Assembly (NCBI RefSeq): GCF_900129615.1
Contig: NZ_FQWI01000003.1
Location: 496,001 to 560,000, forward strand
DNA: 64,000 nucleotides
Reading direction: 5' to 3'
DNA from: Pectobacterium carotovorum
GTDB taxonomy: Bacteria; Pseudomonadota; Gammaproteobacteria; Enterobacterales; Enterobacteriaceae
In this document: positions 42,897 through 52,277 of the stretch, one piece after another
How positions within the stretch are numbered: the first letter of the stretch is position 1
Layout of the letters: each line of letters opens with the position of its first letter
The notes under the pieces: model-generated
Seen by the model: the letters and a program-made list of their open reading frames with translations, nothing else
Databases searched by the model: none
What the model was told of the DNA's origin: nothing
Made by a program: the position numbers and the translations under genes

Positions 42897-44363
42897 ATGA
42901 CCACCCATGTAGTCTGGCTACGCAACGACCTGCGCGTTACCGATAATCTGGCGCTGTACGCCGCCTGTCAGGATCCGAATGCCAGCGTGCTGGCGGTTTT
43001 TATCGCCACGCCTGCGCAGTGGGAAAAGCACGATATGGCACCGCGTCAGGCGGCCTTTCTGCTTGAGAACCTGACGCTGGTGCAGCATGCGCTGGCCGAA
43101 AAAGGTATCCCGCTGCATTACCACGAATGTGCTGACTTTGCGGCGTCGGTTGACTGGCTGGTGCAGTTTTGTGCGCAGCAGCAGGCCACCGACCTTTTCT
43201 ACAATTATCAGTATGAAATTAACGAGCGCCTGCGTGATAAGCAGGTGAAAGATCGGCTGGCGGATAGCGTGGTTTGTCACGGTTATCATGACAGCCTGTT
43301 GTTACCGCCGGGTAGCGTGCTGACGGGCAACGGCGAGATGTACAAAGTGTTTACGCCCTTTCGTCAGGCCTTTATCAAACGCCTGCTGGAGTCGGATACT
43401 ACGTGCGTACCGGCACCAGACGCGCGCGGTGAGCCGATCGATAACACGGTGGAACTGGCACCGTTCAGCTATTCGCAGCGCGAAGTGGATAGTGAGGATT
43501 TTCCTCGCGGCGAACGCGCGGCATTACAGCAACTGCGCCGTTTCTGCCGCGAGCAGGTGCATGATTATGATCAGCAGCGGGATTTTCCTGCGCTACCCGG
43601 CACCAGCAAACTTTCTCCGTACCTGGCGCTTGGGATCGTATCGCCGCGCCAATGTTTTAACCGCCTGCGTGCCGAGTGTCCGGATATGCTGGAACGGCGT
43701 GAGGGCGGGGCGTTTACCTGGTTTAACGAGCTGGTCTGGCGTGAGTTTTACCGCCACCTGATTGTCTCTTGGCCGCAGCTGTGTAAACACCGACCGTTCA
43801 CCGCGTGGACGCAGTGGGTGAAATGGCGAGAATCACCGGAGGATTTAGCCGCCTGGCAGCAGGGGAAAACGGGCTACCCAATCGTGGATGCGGCGATGCG
43901 TCAACTGAATGAAACGGGATGGATGCACAATCGCCTGCGTATGATTTGCGCCAGTTTTCTCGTCAAAGATTTACTGATCGATTGGCGTGAAGGTGAACGC
44001 TACTTTATGTCGCAGTTGCTGGATGGCGATCTGGCGGCGAATAACGGCGGCTGGCAGTGGGCGGCGTCGACCGGCACCGATGCGGCACCTTATTTTCGCA
44101 TTTTCAATCCGACAACGCAGGGCGAGCGTTTCGACCCTGAAGGTCGGTTTATTCGTCACTGGCTGCCTGAACTGGCCGCCGTGCCGGATAAAGATATTCA
44201 TCAGCCCCATCGCTGGGCTGACAAACACCACCATCAGCTGAACTATCCGTTGCCAATCGTCGACCATAAAACCGCGCGTCAGAATACGCTGGCGGCATTT
44301 GAGGCGGCCAAAAATATCGGTATGGCGGATAACGATCGAGAAGAGAAAAGTAAGTATGCGTAA
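42897..44363 (+). CDS. phrB: Deoxyribodipyrimidine photolyase PhrB
   Basis: Light-driven repair of cyclobutane pyrimidine dimers. 488 residues. The N-terminal antenna (MTHF) domain begins THVVWLRNDLRVTDNLAL; the C-terminal FAD domain has TSKLSPYLALGIVSPRQC, WMHNRLRMICASFLVKDLL and the photolyase signature GDLAANNGGWQWAASTGTDAAPYFRIFNP. Overlaps ybgI by eight bases. Confidence 0.98.
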   Translation: MTTHVVWLRNDLRVTDNLALYAACQDPNASVLAVFIATPAQWEKHDMAPRQAAFLLENLTLVQHALAEKGIPLHYHECADFAASVDWLVQFCAQQQATDLFYNYQYEINERLRDKQVKDRLADSVVCHGYHDSLLLPPGSVLTGNGEMYKVFTPFRQAFIKRLLESDTTCVPAPDARGEPIDNTVELAPFSYSQREVDSEDFPRGERAALQQLRRFCREQVHDYDQQRDFPALPGTSKLSPYLALGIVSPRQCFNRLRAECPDMLERREGGAFTWFNELVWREFYRHLIVSWPQLCKHRPFTAWTQWVKWRESPEDLAAWQQGKTGYPIVDAAMRQLNETGWMHNRLRMICASFLVKDLLIDWREGERYFMSQLLDGDLAANNGGWQWAASTGTDAAPYFRIFNPTTQGERFDPEGRFIRHWLPELAAVPDKDIHQPHRWADKHHHQLNYPLPIVDHKTARQNTLAAFEAAKNIGMADNDREEKSKYA

Positions 44364-45099
44364 TGTGGAACTGGAAAGAATTATTAACGAGAAACTGAGC
44401 ACGGCGACGTTTCAGGACTACGCACCGAATGGTTTACAGGTTGAAGGGCGTGCGGACGTAAAACGTATTGTGACGGGCGTAACGGCCTCACAGGCGCTGC
44501 TGGATGCGGCGGTAGAGAAGCAGGCCGATGCGATTCTGGTTCACCACGGTTACTTCTGGAAAAACGAACCGCAGATTGTCTGTGGTATGAAGCGTAACCG
44601 ACTGAAAACGCTGTTGCTCAATGATATCAACCTGTATGGCTACCATCTGCCGCTGGATGCACATCCGGAACTGGGGAATAACGCACAGCTGGCGGCTCTG
44701 CTGGAGATTCAGGTGCAGGGCGCGATCGAACCGCTGGTGCCGTATGGCGAACTGGCACAGCCCATGACGGCAGACGCCTTTTGCCGCCGTGTAGAAAAAC
44801 GACTGGGGCGTAGCGTGCTGCATTGTGGGGATAATGCACCGCAACAGATACAACGCGTGGCCTGGTGTACCGGCGGCGGTCAGGGCTTTATTGAACAAGC
44901 GGCCCGCTTCGGGGTCGATGCGTTTATTACCGGTGAAGTGTCTGAGCAAACGATTCATATCGCGCGCGAAATGGGGCTGCACTTCTTTGCTGCCGGACAC
45001 CATGCCACCGAACGTGGCGGCATCAAAGCGTTGGGCGAATGGCTGGCGGCACAGCATGGTTTTGATGTGACATTTATTGATATTCCTAACCCCGCGTGA
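44356..45099 (+). CDS. ybgI: NIF3-family metal hydrolase YbgI
   Basis: NIF3/DUF34 family, dinuclear metal-binding, hexameric ring in E. coli; often annotated as type 2 GTP cyclohydrolase I, true substrate uncertain. 247 residues, the E. coli length, from the ATG at 44356 (MRNVELERIINEKLS) inside the end of phrB. Metal motifs: ILVHHGYFW, HLPLDAHPELGNNAQL, ITGEVSEQTIH and GHHATERGG. Confidence 0.95.
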   Translation: MRNVELERIINEKLSTATFQDYAPNGLQVEGRADVKRIVTGVTASQALLDAAVEKQADAILVHHGYFWKNEPQIVCGMKRNRLKTLLLNDINLYGYHLPLDAHPELGNNAQLAALLEIQVQGAIEPLVPYGELAQPMTADAFCRRVEKRLGRSVLHCGDNAPQQIQRVAWCTGGGQGFIEQAARFGVDAFITGEVSEQTIHIAREMGLHFFAAGHHATERGGIKALGEWLAAQHGFDVTFIDIPNPA

Positions 45100-45255
45100 T
45101 GGGTTGAAAGTTTCTGAACCGCACAGGAATGATGTCACATTTTTGATATTGGCATTGTTGTTGCTTAGCTGTTGAGAAGAAAATAGAACAGTAAGCCACG
45201 CTAATCATTTAGCCATGTTCACCATGACGGATAAAACGCGATTCAGGAGGAAAGA

Positions 45256-45912
45256 TTGCAACGAGCACGGTGTTATCTTCTGGGCGAGAGGGCTGTCGTT
45301 CTGGAACTGGAACCGCCAATGTCGCTGGAGAGCCAGCAGCGGATATGGGGGCTTGCCGAGCGCCTGAACCATCATGAAGAGGTGCTGGAAGCAATTCCGG
45401 GCATGAATAATCTGACAGTGCTGCTGGCGCATCCACAGCAGGTGGCGCTGGATGCGATTGAACGCTTGCAGCGCTGGTGGGAAGAGAGCGAATCGCTGGT
45501 GTTTGATCCACGCGATATCGACATTCCCGTCGTGTATGGCGGAGAAGCAGGGCCGGATTTGGTGGAGGTTGCCGCTCACAGTGGCCTGACAGTGAGTCAG
45601 GTTGTGGAAGCACACGCAGCCGCACAGTATGTGGTCTACTTTTTGGGCTTCCAGCCGGGTTTTGCCTACCTCGGCGGATTAAACGAGAAACTGCATATGC
45701 CGCGTCGCGCTGAGCCGCGCCTGCGCGTGGCAGCAGGATCGGTCGGGATTGGTGGCGCACAGACGGGGATTTACCCGCTGGCGACGCCGGGTGGCTGGCA
45801 GCTGATTGGTCGCACCTCGCTGAAATTGTTTAATCCACAAACGATGCCGCCCACGCTGCTGCGTCCTGGCGATAACGTTCGGTTTCTGCCACAGAAGGAG
45901 GGCGTATGCTGA
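45256..45912 (+). CDS. pxpB: 5-oxoprolinase subunit PxpB, TTG start
   Basis: Subunit of the ATP-dependent prokaryotic 5-oxoprolinase PxpABC, which opens 5-oxoproline (pyroglutamate) to glutamate. 218 residues, KipI-like cyclophilin-type fold ([51 protein letters not shown]). The start is a TTG with AGGAGG five bases upstream, and the N-terminus [21 protein letters not shown] aligns with E. coli. Overlaps pxpC. Confidence 0.96.
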   Translation: MQRARCYLLGERAVVLELEPPMSLESQQRIWGLAERLNHHEEVLEAIPGMNNLTVLLAHPQQVALDAIERLQRWWEESESLVFDPRDIDIPVVYGGEAGPDLVEVAAHSGLTVSQVVEAHAAAQYVVYFLGFQPGFAYLGGLNEKLHMPRRAEPRLRVAAGSVGIGGAQTGIYPLATPGGWQLIGRTSLKLFNPQTMPPTLLRPGDNVRFLPQKEGVC

Positions 45913-46850
45913 AGGTTATCCATGCCGGATTACATACTTCGGTGCAGGACGGCGGTCGCATCGGCTTTCGCCGTTTGGGTATCAGCCAGTCAGGCGCGCT
46001 CGATCTGCCTGCACTGACAATGGCCAACCTGCTGGTGGGCAACGCGGAGAATGCTGCCGCGCTGGAAATTACGCTGGGCAAGTTTACCGCAACATTCACC
46101 ACCGCCTGCTGGGTGGCGTTGACTGGTGCGGACTGTCATGCCGACTTGGATGGAAAACCACTCTGGACAGGCTGGCGTTTCGCTGTGAAGCCGGGACAAA
46201 CGTTGAAAATGCGCATGCCGCGTAACGGAATGCGCAGCTATCTGGCGCTGTCCGGTGGCGTGGATGTGCCGGAAGCGCTTGGTTCGCGCAGTACCGATTT
46301 GAAAGCCGGTTTTGGGGGCTTTGACGGACGTTTGCTGATGGATGGCGATGAACTTCCGCTGGGAACGCCGACTCGTGAACTGACGCAAGAAGTCGGTATC
46401 AAGCAGTTGTTATTCAGCAATCGCGTGCGGGCCTTGCCGGGGCCGGAGTATCAGGAATTCAGCGAGGAAATGCAGGAACTGTTCTGGCGAACTTCTTGGC
46501 AACTGAGCCCGCAAAGTAACCGTATGGGTTACCGTTTGCTGGGTGCTGAGCTACAGCGCGCTGCATTGCCGGGCAGCAAACCGCGCGAGCTGCCATCGCA
46601 TGGGCTGCTGCCGGGCGTGGTGCAGGTTCCGCATAATGGTCACCCTATCGTACTGCTGGCAGATGCGCAGACGACCGGCGGTTACCCGCGTATTGCGACG
46701 GTGATCGAAGCGGACTTATTCCATCTGGCGCAAATCCGACTCGGCGAGCCGATACATTTTATTCACTGTACGCAGGCACAGGCGCAAAAAGCCGCCGAAG
46801 AACAGCGACGTTACCTCGAACAGCTGGCGTGGAGGCTGCATGATTATTGA
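45906..46850 (+). CDS. pxpC: 5-oxoprolinase subunit PxpC
   Basis: Second KipA-like subunit of PxpABC, 314 residues. Features: [39 protein letters not shown], and near the C-terminus [22 protein letters not shown]. Overlaps pxpB by 7 and pxpA by 11 bases, giving tight coupling. Confidence 0.97.
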   Translation: MLKVIHAGLHTSVQDGGRIGFRRLGISQSGALDLPALTMANLLVGNAENAAALEITLGKFTATFTTACWVALTGADCHADLDGKPLWTGWRFAVKPGQTLKMRMPRNGMRSYLALSGGVDVPEALGSRSTDLKAGFGGFDGRLLMDGDELPLGTPTRELTQEVGIKQLLFSNRVRALPGPEYQEFSEEMQELFWRTSWQLSPQSNRMGYRLLGAELQRAALPGSKPRELPSHGLLPGVVQVPHNGHPIVLLADAQTTGGYPRIATVIEADLFHLAQIRLGEPIHFIHCTQAQAQKAAEEQRRYLEQLAWRLHDY

Positions 46851-47577
46851 TCTGAATGCCGATCTGGGTGAAGGCAGTGAGAACGATGAAGCGCTGCTCA
46901 AGTTGGTGACGTCTGCCAATATTGCCTGTGGGTTTCATGCTGGTGATGCACAAACCATGCGTCAGTCGGTGCGTTGGGGAATTGGCTATGGGGTCGCGCT
47001 TGGCGCACACCCGAGCTTTCCCGATCGTGAAAATTTTGGCCGCAAGGCGATGAATGTGCCTGCGGAAATTGTCTTTGCACAGGTGGTGTATCAGCTTGGC
47101 GCACTCAGCGCGATCGTCGCTGCTGAAGGGGGCACGTTGTCGCACGTTAAGCCTCACGGCATGCTTTACAATCAGGCGGCATGCGAACCGGTGCTGGCCG
47201 ATGCGATAGCCAAGGCGGTGAAAGTGGTGAATCCGGCGTTGCGCTTAGTCGGGCTGGCGGGAAGCGAATTAATCCGCGCTGGGCAACGGCTGGGGTTGGA
47301 GACGCGTCAGGAAGTGTTCGCCGATCGTTGCTATCTGCCTGACGGATCGCTGGTGCCACGCACTCAGGCGGGGGCATTGATTAACAGTGATGAGCTGGCG
47401 CTGGCGCAGACGCTGGAGATGATTCAACGTCAGCGGGTTAGGGCGATCGACGGCTCCTGGGTTAACGTACAAGCGGATACCGTATGTATTCACGGCGATG
47501 GACAACACGCGCTGCTGTTTGCCCGCAAACTGCGTAACTGCTTTAGCCAGCATCAGATCGCTGTTGCGGCGGCATAA
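46840..47577 (+). CDS. pxpA: 5-oxoprolinase subunit PxpA (LamB/YcsF family)
   Basis: LamB/YcsF-family subunit of PxpABC, 245 residues. [19 protein letters not shown] carries the N-terminal metal/substrate motif; [34 protein letters not shown] and [14 protein letters not shown] follow. The order B-C-A and the overlaps match E. coli ybgJKL. Confidence 0.97.
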   Translation: MIIDLNADLGEGSENDEALLKLVTSANIACGFHAGDAQTMRQSVRWGIGYGVALGAHPSFPDRENFGRKAMNVPAEIVFAQVVYQLGALSAIVAAEGGTLSHVKPHGMLYNQAACEPVLADAIAKAVKVVNPALRLVGLAGSELIRAGQRLGLETRQEVFADRCYLPDGSLVPRTQAGALINSDELALAQTLEMIQRQRVRAIDGSWVNVQADTVCIHGDGQHALLFARKLRNCFSQHQIAVAAA

Positions 47578-47606
47578 TCATTATTTTTGTATGACGGGGA
47601 TAACCG

Positions 47607-48254
47607 ATGAAAACCGTTTTGATCACGGCATTTGAACCTTTTGAGGGCGAAGCGATTAATCCCTCATGGGAAGCGGTAAAAGACCTTCATCAGCGGGAAG
47701 TTGGCGGTGCGCGCGTGGTGGCCTGCCGTTTATCTTGCGTTTTCGACCTGTCGCTGGAACAGCTTTACCGCGCGATAGCCGAATGGCAGCCGGAAGTAGT
47801 GATCGCGGTGGGGCAGGCGGGCGGTCGTACTGATATTTCTGTCGAACGCGTGGCGATTAATATTAATGACGCTCGAATCGCGGATAACCGAGGTAACCAA
47901 CCGATTGATACGCCGGTGGTGGAAGGCGGGCCTGCGGCATATTTTTCGACGCTGCCAGTGAAAGCGCTGGTTCAGGCATTACGTGTGGCGGGTATTCCCG
48001 CGTCGGTGTCGCAAACCGCAGGGACGTTTGTCTGCAATCATGTGATGTACGGGCTTTTACACCAGTTACATCAGCAGGGCGATGTGGTGCGCGGCGGATT
48101 CGTTCACATTCCCTATTCGCCAGAACAGGCTGCACGACACCCCGGTGAACCGAGCATGCCTACACCGTTAGTCACGGCGGCGCTGGAAGTGATGATCAAG
48201 CAATCGCTGGTGCAGCAGGTTGATGTGGCGGTGACTGGCGGCGCCCTGCACTAG
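47607..48254 (+). CDS. pcp: Pyrrolidone-carboxylate peptidase Pcp
   Basis: Cysteine peptidase (family C15) that removes N-terminal pyroglutamate. 215 residues. Catalytic Cys in [15 protein letters not shown], catalytic Glu in [13 protein letters not shown], and His near the C-terminus in [12 protein letters not shown]. 29 bp after pxpA on the same strand: its product, pyroglutamate, is the PxpABC substrate. E. coli lacks this arrangement. Confidence 0.97.
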   Translation: MKTVLITAFEPFEGEAINPSWEAVKDLHQREVGGARVVACRLSCVFDLSLEQLYRAIAEWQPEVVIAVGQAGGRTDISVERVAININDARIADNRGNQPIDTPVVEGGPAAYFSTLPVKALVQALRVAGIPASVSQTAGTFVCNHVMYGLLHQLHQQGDVVRGGFVHIPYSPEQAARHPGEPSMPTPLVTAALEVMIKQSLVQQVDVAVTGGALH

Positions 48255-48297
48255 TCTAGTTAATCGCACAATACGTCTGATTTTCAGGGAGTAAGGT

Positions 48298-49089
48298 ATG
48301 CCGGAAGGACCGGAGATTCGCCGGGCGGCCGATAAGCTGGTTGAGGCCGTCGTGGGCAAAACGCTGACGCGTGTCTGGTTTGCATTTCCAGAATTGAAGC
48401 TATACGAAGCAGAATTGGTCGGGCAGCAGGTCAGGCAGATTGAAACGCGTGGGAAGGCGCTGCTGACCTATTTTAGCAACGATCGGGTGTTGTATAGCCA
48501 CAATCAGCTCTATGGCGTGTGGCGAGTCGTGAATGCGGGTGAATCACCGGAAACGAAGCGGGATTTGCGCGTCCGACTGGAAACACAGGATCGCGCCATT
48601 CTGCTTTACAGCGCGTCCGATATTGAAATGCTGACGCTGGAGACGCTCTCGACGCATCCTTTCCTGCAACGTATTGGCCCTGATGTCTTGGATCTTTCAC
48701 TGACACCGGAACAGGTGTGTGAGCGTCTGTTATTACCGCGCTTTCGCCGTCGCCAGTTTAGTGGTTTGCTGCTGGATCAGGCTTTTCTCGCCGGGCTGGG
48801 GAATTATCTGCGCGTCGAGATTCTCTGGCAGGCACAGCTTGCACCCCAACACACGGCAGCGCAGTTGAATGAGGAACAGTTACAGACGTTAAGTCACGCG
48901 CTGCTGGAGATTCCCCGTTTGTCCTACAACACGCGTGGCACCGTTGATGAGAATCGATATCACGGGGCGATTTTTTCGTTCAAGGTTTTCCATCGTGAAG
49001 GAAAAAGCTGCGAGCGCTGTAGTGGCATCATCGAAAGAACGATGCTGTCATCACGCCCGTTTTATTGGTGTCCGCACTGCCAGAAGTAA
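48298..49089 (+). CDS. nei: Endonuclease VIII Nei
   Basis: Fpg/Nei-family DNA glycosylase and AP lyase for oxidised pyrimidines. 263 residues, the E. coli length. Catalytic N-terminus [11 protein letters not shown] (Pro2, Glu3 after Met removal), helix-two-turn-helix [13 protein letters not shown]-terminal zinc finger with CERCSGII and CPHC. 43 bp after pcp; in E. coli nei follows pxpA directly. Confidence 0.98.
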   Translation: MPEGPEIRRAADKLVEAVVGKTLTRVWFAFPELKLYEAELVGQQVRQIETRGKALLTYFSNDRVLYSHNQLYGVWRVVNAGESPETKRDLRVRLETQDRAILLYSASDIEMLTLETLSTHPFLQRIGPDVLDLSLTPEQVCERLLLPRFRRRQFSGLLLDQAFLAGLGNYLRVEILWQAQLAPQHTAAQLNEEQLQTLSHALLEIPRLSYNTRGTVDENRYHGAIFSFKVFHREGKSCERCSGIIERTMLSSRPFYWCPHCQK

Positions 49090-49104
49090 TAATGTGAGTG
49101 ATTT

Positions 49105-49530
49105 ATGCGCAAGATGAATACGTTAATTCCAGAAATGATTGTCTCTGACTTACAAAAGAGTCTGGTGTTTTATTGCCACGTTTTGGGATTTCAGATTGAG
49201 TACGACAGGCCTGAAGATAAGTTCGCGTTCCTTTCTTTTCATGGGAGCCAACTGATGCTGGAACAGGATTATTTAACTGAATCGCCCTGGCGTGTGGAGC
49301 CTTTAGAACCGCCGTTTGGACGTGGTATGAATTTATCGATTGAGTGCCCGGATGCTCAGGCGCTGGCGGCGACGATTGAACGTGCGGGTTATACGCTACG
49401 CAGACCCGTAGAAACGTGCTGGTATCGCGATCATGAGGTGTACCACGGGGAAAGTAATTTTCTGGTACAGGATCCAGATGGCTATTTATTGCGATTCACG
49501 CAAAGTTTAGGTTGTAAGTCATCCCTTTAG
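49105..49530 (+). CDS. VOC-fold (glyoxalase/bleomycin-resistance-like) protein
   Basis: 141 residues with the VOC fold: PEMIVSDLQKSLVFYCHVLGF at the start of the first beta-alpha-beta unit, and FLVQDPDGYLLRFTQSLG with the conserved metal-ligand Glu position replaced by Arg-Phe. Similar in length to bleomycin-binding proteins, but the substrate is unknown and a resistance role should not be assumed. ATGs at 49105 and 49114 are both possible; no strong ribosome site. 15 bp after nei, perhaps co-transcribed. Confidence 0.85.
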   Translation: MRKMNTLIPEMIVSDLQKSLVFYCHVLGFQIEYDRPEDKFAFLSFHGSQLMLEQDYLTESPWRVEPLEPPFGRGMNLSIECPDAQALAATIERAGYTLRRPVETCWYRDHEVYHGESNFLVQDPDGYLLRFTQSLGCKSSL

Positions 49531-49540
49531 TACCGTTATA

Positions 49541-49571
49541 AAAAAGGCCGGATGTGATATCCGGCCTTTTT
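49541..49571. terminator. Bidirectional terminator between the VOC gene and gltA
   Basis: AAAAAGGCCGGAT, five-base loop, ATCCGGCCTTTTT. Serves both convergent genes. Confidence 0.95.
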
Positions 49572-49587
49572 GCTCGTACTGAATGGA

Positions 49588-50874
49588 TTAGTCGTTTTTC
49601 AGATTGGACGTAAAGTCACGTTTGTCGTAGCCGGTATACAGCTGACGTGGACGGGCAATCTTGATGCCGTCGGCGTGCATTTCGCTCCAATGCGCAATCC
49701 AGCCCACGGTACGCGCCATCGCAAAGATAACGGTAAACATGGAAGACGGAATACCCATCGCTTTCAGGATGATGCCTGAGTAGAAGTCGACGTTCGGGTA
49801 CAGTTTCTTCTCAATGAAGTACGGGTCGTTCAGCGCGATATGCTCCAGCTCCATCGCCACTTCCAGCAGGTCATCTTTTCTGCCCAGCTCTTTCAGCACT
49901 TCATGGCAGGTTTCACGCATGACGGTGGCGCGCGGGTCGTGGTTTTTGTACACACGGTGACCGAAGCCCATCAGGCGGAAGGAGTCGTTCTTGTCTTTAG
50001 CACGCTCGATAAACGCAGGGATGTGCTCCACGCTGCTGATTTCTTCCAGCATACGCAGGCAGGCTTCGTTCGCGCCGCCGTGTGCCGGTCCCCACAGCGA
50101 GGCGATCCCCGCGGCGATACAGGCAAATGGATTCGCACCAGACGAACCAGCAGTACGCACGGTAGACGTCGAGGCGTTTTGTTCGTGATCGGCATGCAGG
50201 ATCAGGATACGGTCCATGGCACGTTCCAGCACTGGATTTACAACATATTCTTCACAAGGGGTGGAGAACATCATGTGCAGGAAGTTACCCGCGTAGGACA
50301 GGTTGTTTTTTGGATAAACAAACGGCTGACCCAGTGAGTATTTGTAGCACATTGCTGCAACGGTCGGCATTTTGGACAGCAGGCGGTAGGCCGCGATTTC
50401 GCGGTGGCGCTCAATGTTAATGTCCAGTGAATCGTGATAGAACGCCGCCAGTGCGCCAGTGACGCCGCACAATACGGCCATTGGATGTGAATCACGACGG
50501 AAACCGTGGAACAGACGGGTAATCTGCTCATGGATCATGGTGTGGCGAGTCACGGTGGTCTTGAAGGTTTCATACTGTTCTACCGTCGGGACTTCACCGA
50601 ACAGCAGGATGTAACAAACTTCAAGATAATTTGATTTTTCAGCCAGTTGGGCAATCGGGAAGCCACGGTGTAGCAGGATGCCTTCGTCGCCGTCGATATA
50701 GGTAATCTTGGATTCGCAAGATGCGGTAGAGGTAAAGCCGGGGTCAAATGTGAAGTAACCTTTAGAACCGAGGGGACGAATATCAATCTCATCATACCCC
50801 AATGTACCTGATAGGACATTTAGCTCAATTGGATCTTTACCCTCTAGAGTAAGTGTTGCTTTCTTATCAGCCAT
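49588..50874 (-). CDS. gltA: Citrate synthase GltA
   Basis: First enzyme of the TCA cycle: oxaloacetate plus acetyl-CoA to citrate. 428 residues, type II hexameric NADH-sensitive form as in E. coli. Catalytic His and Asp regions are in [30 protein letters not shown] and [15 protein letters not shown]; the N-terminus [18 protein letters not shown] matches. Divergent from sdhCDAB across a 672-bp control region. Confidence 0.98.
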   Translation of the reverse strand: MADKKATLTLEGKDPIELNVLSGTLGYDEIDIRPLGSKGYFTFDPGFTSTASCESKITYIDGDEGILLHRGFPIAQLAEKSNYLEVCYILLFGEVPTVEQYETFKTTVTRHTMIHEQITRLFHGFRRDSHPMAVLCGVTGALAAFYHDSLDINIERHREIAAYRLLSKMPTVAAMCYKYSLGQPFVYPKNNLSYAGNFLHMMFSTPCEEYVVNPVLERAMDRILILHADHEQNASTSTVRTAGSSGANPFACIAAGIASLWGPAHGGANEACLRMLEEISSVEHIPAFIERAKDKNDSFRLMGFGHRVYKNHDPRATVMRETCHEVLKELGRKDDLLEVAMELEHIALNDPYFIEKKLYPNVDFYSGIILKAMGIPSSMFTVIFAMARTVGWIAHWSEMHADGIKIARPRQLYTGYDKRDFTSNLKND

Positions 50875-51040
50875 TTACAGTCTCCTTAGCGCTTTAATTT
50901 TAAAAATTCTCACTGAAGAAATACCGTCATGCCTGTGCACCGGCGAGTGAAGAATGACCGGTGAAACTCTGTCGTGACACAGTCGTCAAATAGGATACAG
51001 AGTAAGGCGGATAGCCGCATTCAGGATGAAAAATTCGTTC

Positions 51041-51094
51041 TCCAGGTAATTAACAATCTTCAGGTTATTAGCGATCTTCAGGCAATTAACTATG
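51041..51094 (-). repeat. Three tandem 18-bp repeats with ArcA-box-like cores before gltA
   Basis: Plus-strand units: TCCAGGTAATTAACAATC, TTCAGGTTATTAGCGATC, TTCAGGCAATTAACTATG. On the minus strand they carry TGTTAATTAC, CGCTAATAAC and AGTTAATTGC, which resemble the ArcA consensus [A/T]GTTAATTA[A/T]. They lie just downstream of a possible gltA -10, where ArcA-P would repress. The repeat is seen; the ArcA assignment is inference. Confidence 0.6.
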
Positions 51095-51284
51095 CTCTGA
51101 ATAGATTGTAGTCATTACCTATGATTTTTACGTGGACTCTCCCCACTGTTACATAAGTTACGCCAGTGTGGAAGTGTCGCCGTTGTGCTTTAACACATCA
51201 TAAGGAATTCAATCCCCTAGTTGTAATTGAAATGTTGAACTTTTGTCAAATCAGATAATTAATTTTATATAAATTGTGAAATTC

Positions 51285-51298
51285 GTGATCTAAATCAC
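51285..51298. promoter_or_regulatory. CRP-type palindrome upstream of sdhC
   Basis: GTGA-TCTAAA-TCAC, a perfect dyad matching the CRP core. Centred about 80 bases before the predicted sdhC start point. CRP activation of sdh is known in E. coli. Confidence 0.65.
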
Positions 51299-51336
51299 TG
51301 TTCGGGGCAAATGTCACCAAACAGTTTGTATGGGAA

Positions 51337-51365
51337 TTGTAATGGGAATGTGAAGTACTTATACT
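51337..51365 (+). promoter_or_regulatory. Predicted sdhC promoter
   Basis: -35 TTGTAA (51337-51342), 17-bp spacer, -10 TATACT (51360-51365). Gives a leader of about 175 bases. Confidence 0.7.
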
Positions 51366-51408
51366 GCCGACAGGTCTCCGGAATCACCCTGCAGTAGGAG
51401 CACCCAGT

Positions 51409-51432
51409 ATGAAAGGATCATGCGCTGTTTAG
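51409..51432 (+). CDS. Candidate leader peptide upstream of sdhC
   Basis: Seven codons, MKGSCAV, with TAGGAG eight bases before the ATG, inside the predicted sdhC leader. The ribosome site is better than that of sdhC itself. A regulatory or chance frame; no homologue recalled. Confidence 0.3.
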   Translation: MKGSCAV

Positions 51433-51546
51433 ACACCGGAATGTCGATGTTTGAGCGCGTATCGTAAACCCACTTTTCAGGGCCGTAACTTTCATGCTGT
51501 CTGACCTCACATCAGGCCCGGAGGAAGAAACAATAATAAAAGCTGT

Positions 51547-51936
51547 GTGGGCAAATCCGTGAAAAAACAAAGACCTGTCAATCTGGAATTGCAGACGATC
51601 CAGTTCCCCGTTACTGCGATAGCATCTATTCTTCACCGCGTCTCCGGCGTTATCACCTTTGTCGCTGTCGGTATTTTACTGTGGCTGTTAGGCACTTCTC
51701 TTTCTTCTGAGGAAGGGTTCCTGCGCGCTGCGGAAATTATGGATAGCTTCATCGTCAAGTTTATCGTTTGGGGCATCCTCGTCGCGTTGGCTTATCACAT
51801 TGTTGGTGGTATACGTCACCTGTTGATGGATTTTGGCTATATAGAAGAAGACTTTGCCGCAGGTAAGCGTTCTGCAAATATCTCCTTTATTATTACTGTC
51901 GTGCTTTCAATTCTGGCTGGAGTCCTCGTATGGTAA
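51547..51936 (+). CDS. sdhC: Succinate dehydrogenase cytochrome b556 subunit SdhC
   Basis: Membrane anchor of complex II binding heme b and ubiquinone, 129 residues from the GTG at 51547. [27 protein letters not shown] holds the conserved Ser and Arg of the quinone site; [15 protein letters not shown] holds the heme His. Three transmembrane helices. GGAGGA lies about 20 bases before the GTG, so a later GTG (51559) is possible, but E. coli length favours 51547. Overlaps sdhD by seven bases. Confidence 0.96.
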   Translation: MGKSVKKQRPVNLELQTIQFPVTAIASILHRVSGVITFVAVGILLWLLGTSLSSEEGFLRAAEIMDSFIVKFIVWGILVALAYHIVGGIRHLLMDFGYIEEDFAAGKRSANISFIITVVLSILAGVLVW

Positions 51937-52277
51937 GCAATGCTTCTGCGTTAGGACGCAATGGCGTACACGATTGGTTACTGATTCGCGCTTCCGCCAT
52001 CGTCATTGTTCTGTATGTAATTTATATTATTGGTTTTATTGCTACGGCTGGCGACATCACGTATGAAATCTGGCGTGGTTTCTTCGCGATGGCCCTCACC
52101 AAAGTATTCACACTGCTAACGTTATTTTCCATTCTGGTTCATGCCTGGATAGGGATGTGGCAAGTGCTGACCGACTACATTAAACCGCTGGCCTTACGCC
52201 TGACTTTACAGTTGGCGATTGTGGTTGCGCTGTTGGTGTACGTCATTTATGGAACTATTGTGGTGTGGGGTGCGTGA
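51930..52277 (+). CDS. sdhD: Succinate dehydrogenase membrane anchor SdhD
   Basis: 115-residue membrane anchor with three helices; heme-ligand and quinone-site region is [21 protein letters not shown]. Its N-terminus [21 protein letters not shown] is close to E. coli. The stop overlaps the sdhA ATG (TGATG). Confidence 0.97.
   Translation: MVSNASALGRNGVHDWLLIRASAIVIVLYVIYIIGFIATAGDITYEIWRGFFAMALTKVFTLLTLFSILVHAWIGMWQVLTDYIKPLALRLTLQLAIVVALLVYVIYGTIVVWGA

Larger units (their letters stand above)
50875..51546. other. gltA-sdhC divergent control region (672 bp)
   Basis: Contains the gltA leader, three tandem 18-bp ArcA-like repeats (51041-51094), a -10-like TACAAT for gltA (minus strand, 51110-51105), a CRP-type palindrome (51285-51298), the sdhC promoter (51337-51365) and a small leader frame (51409-51432). 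Each is listed separately or under findings. Confidence 0.7.
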
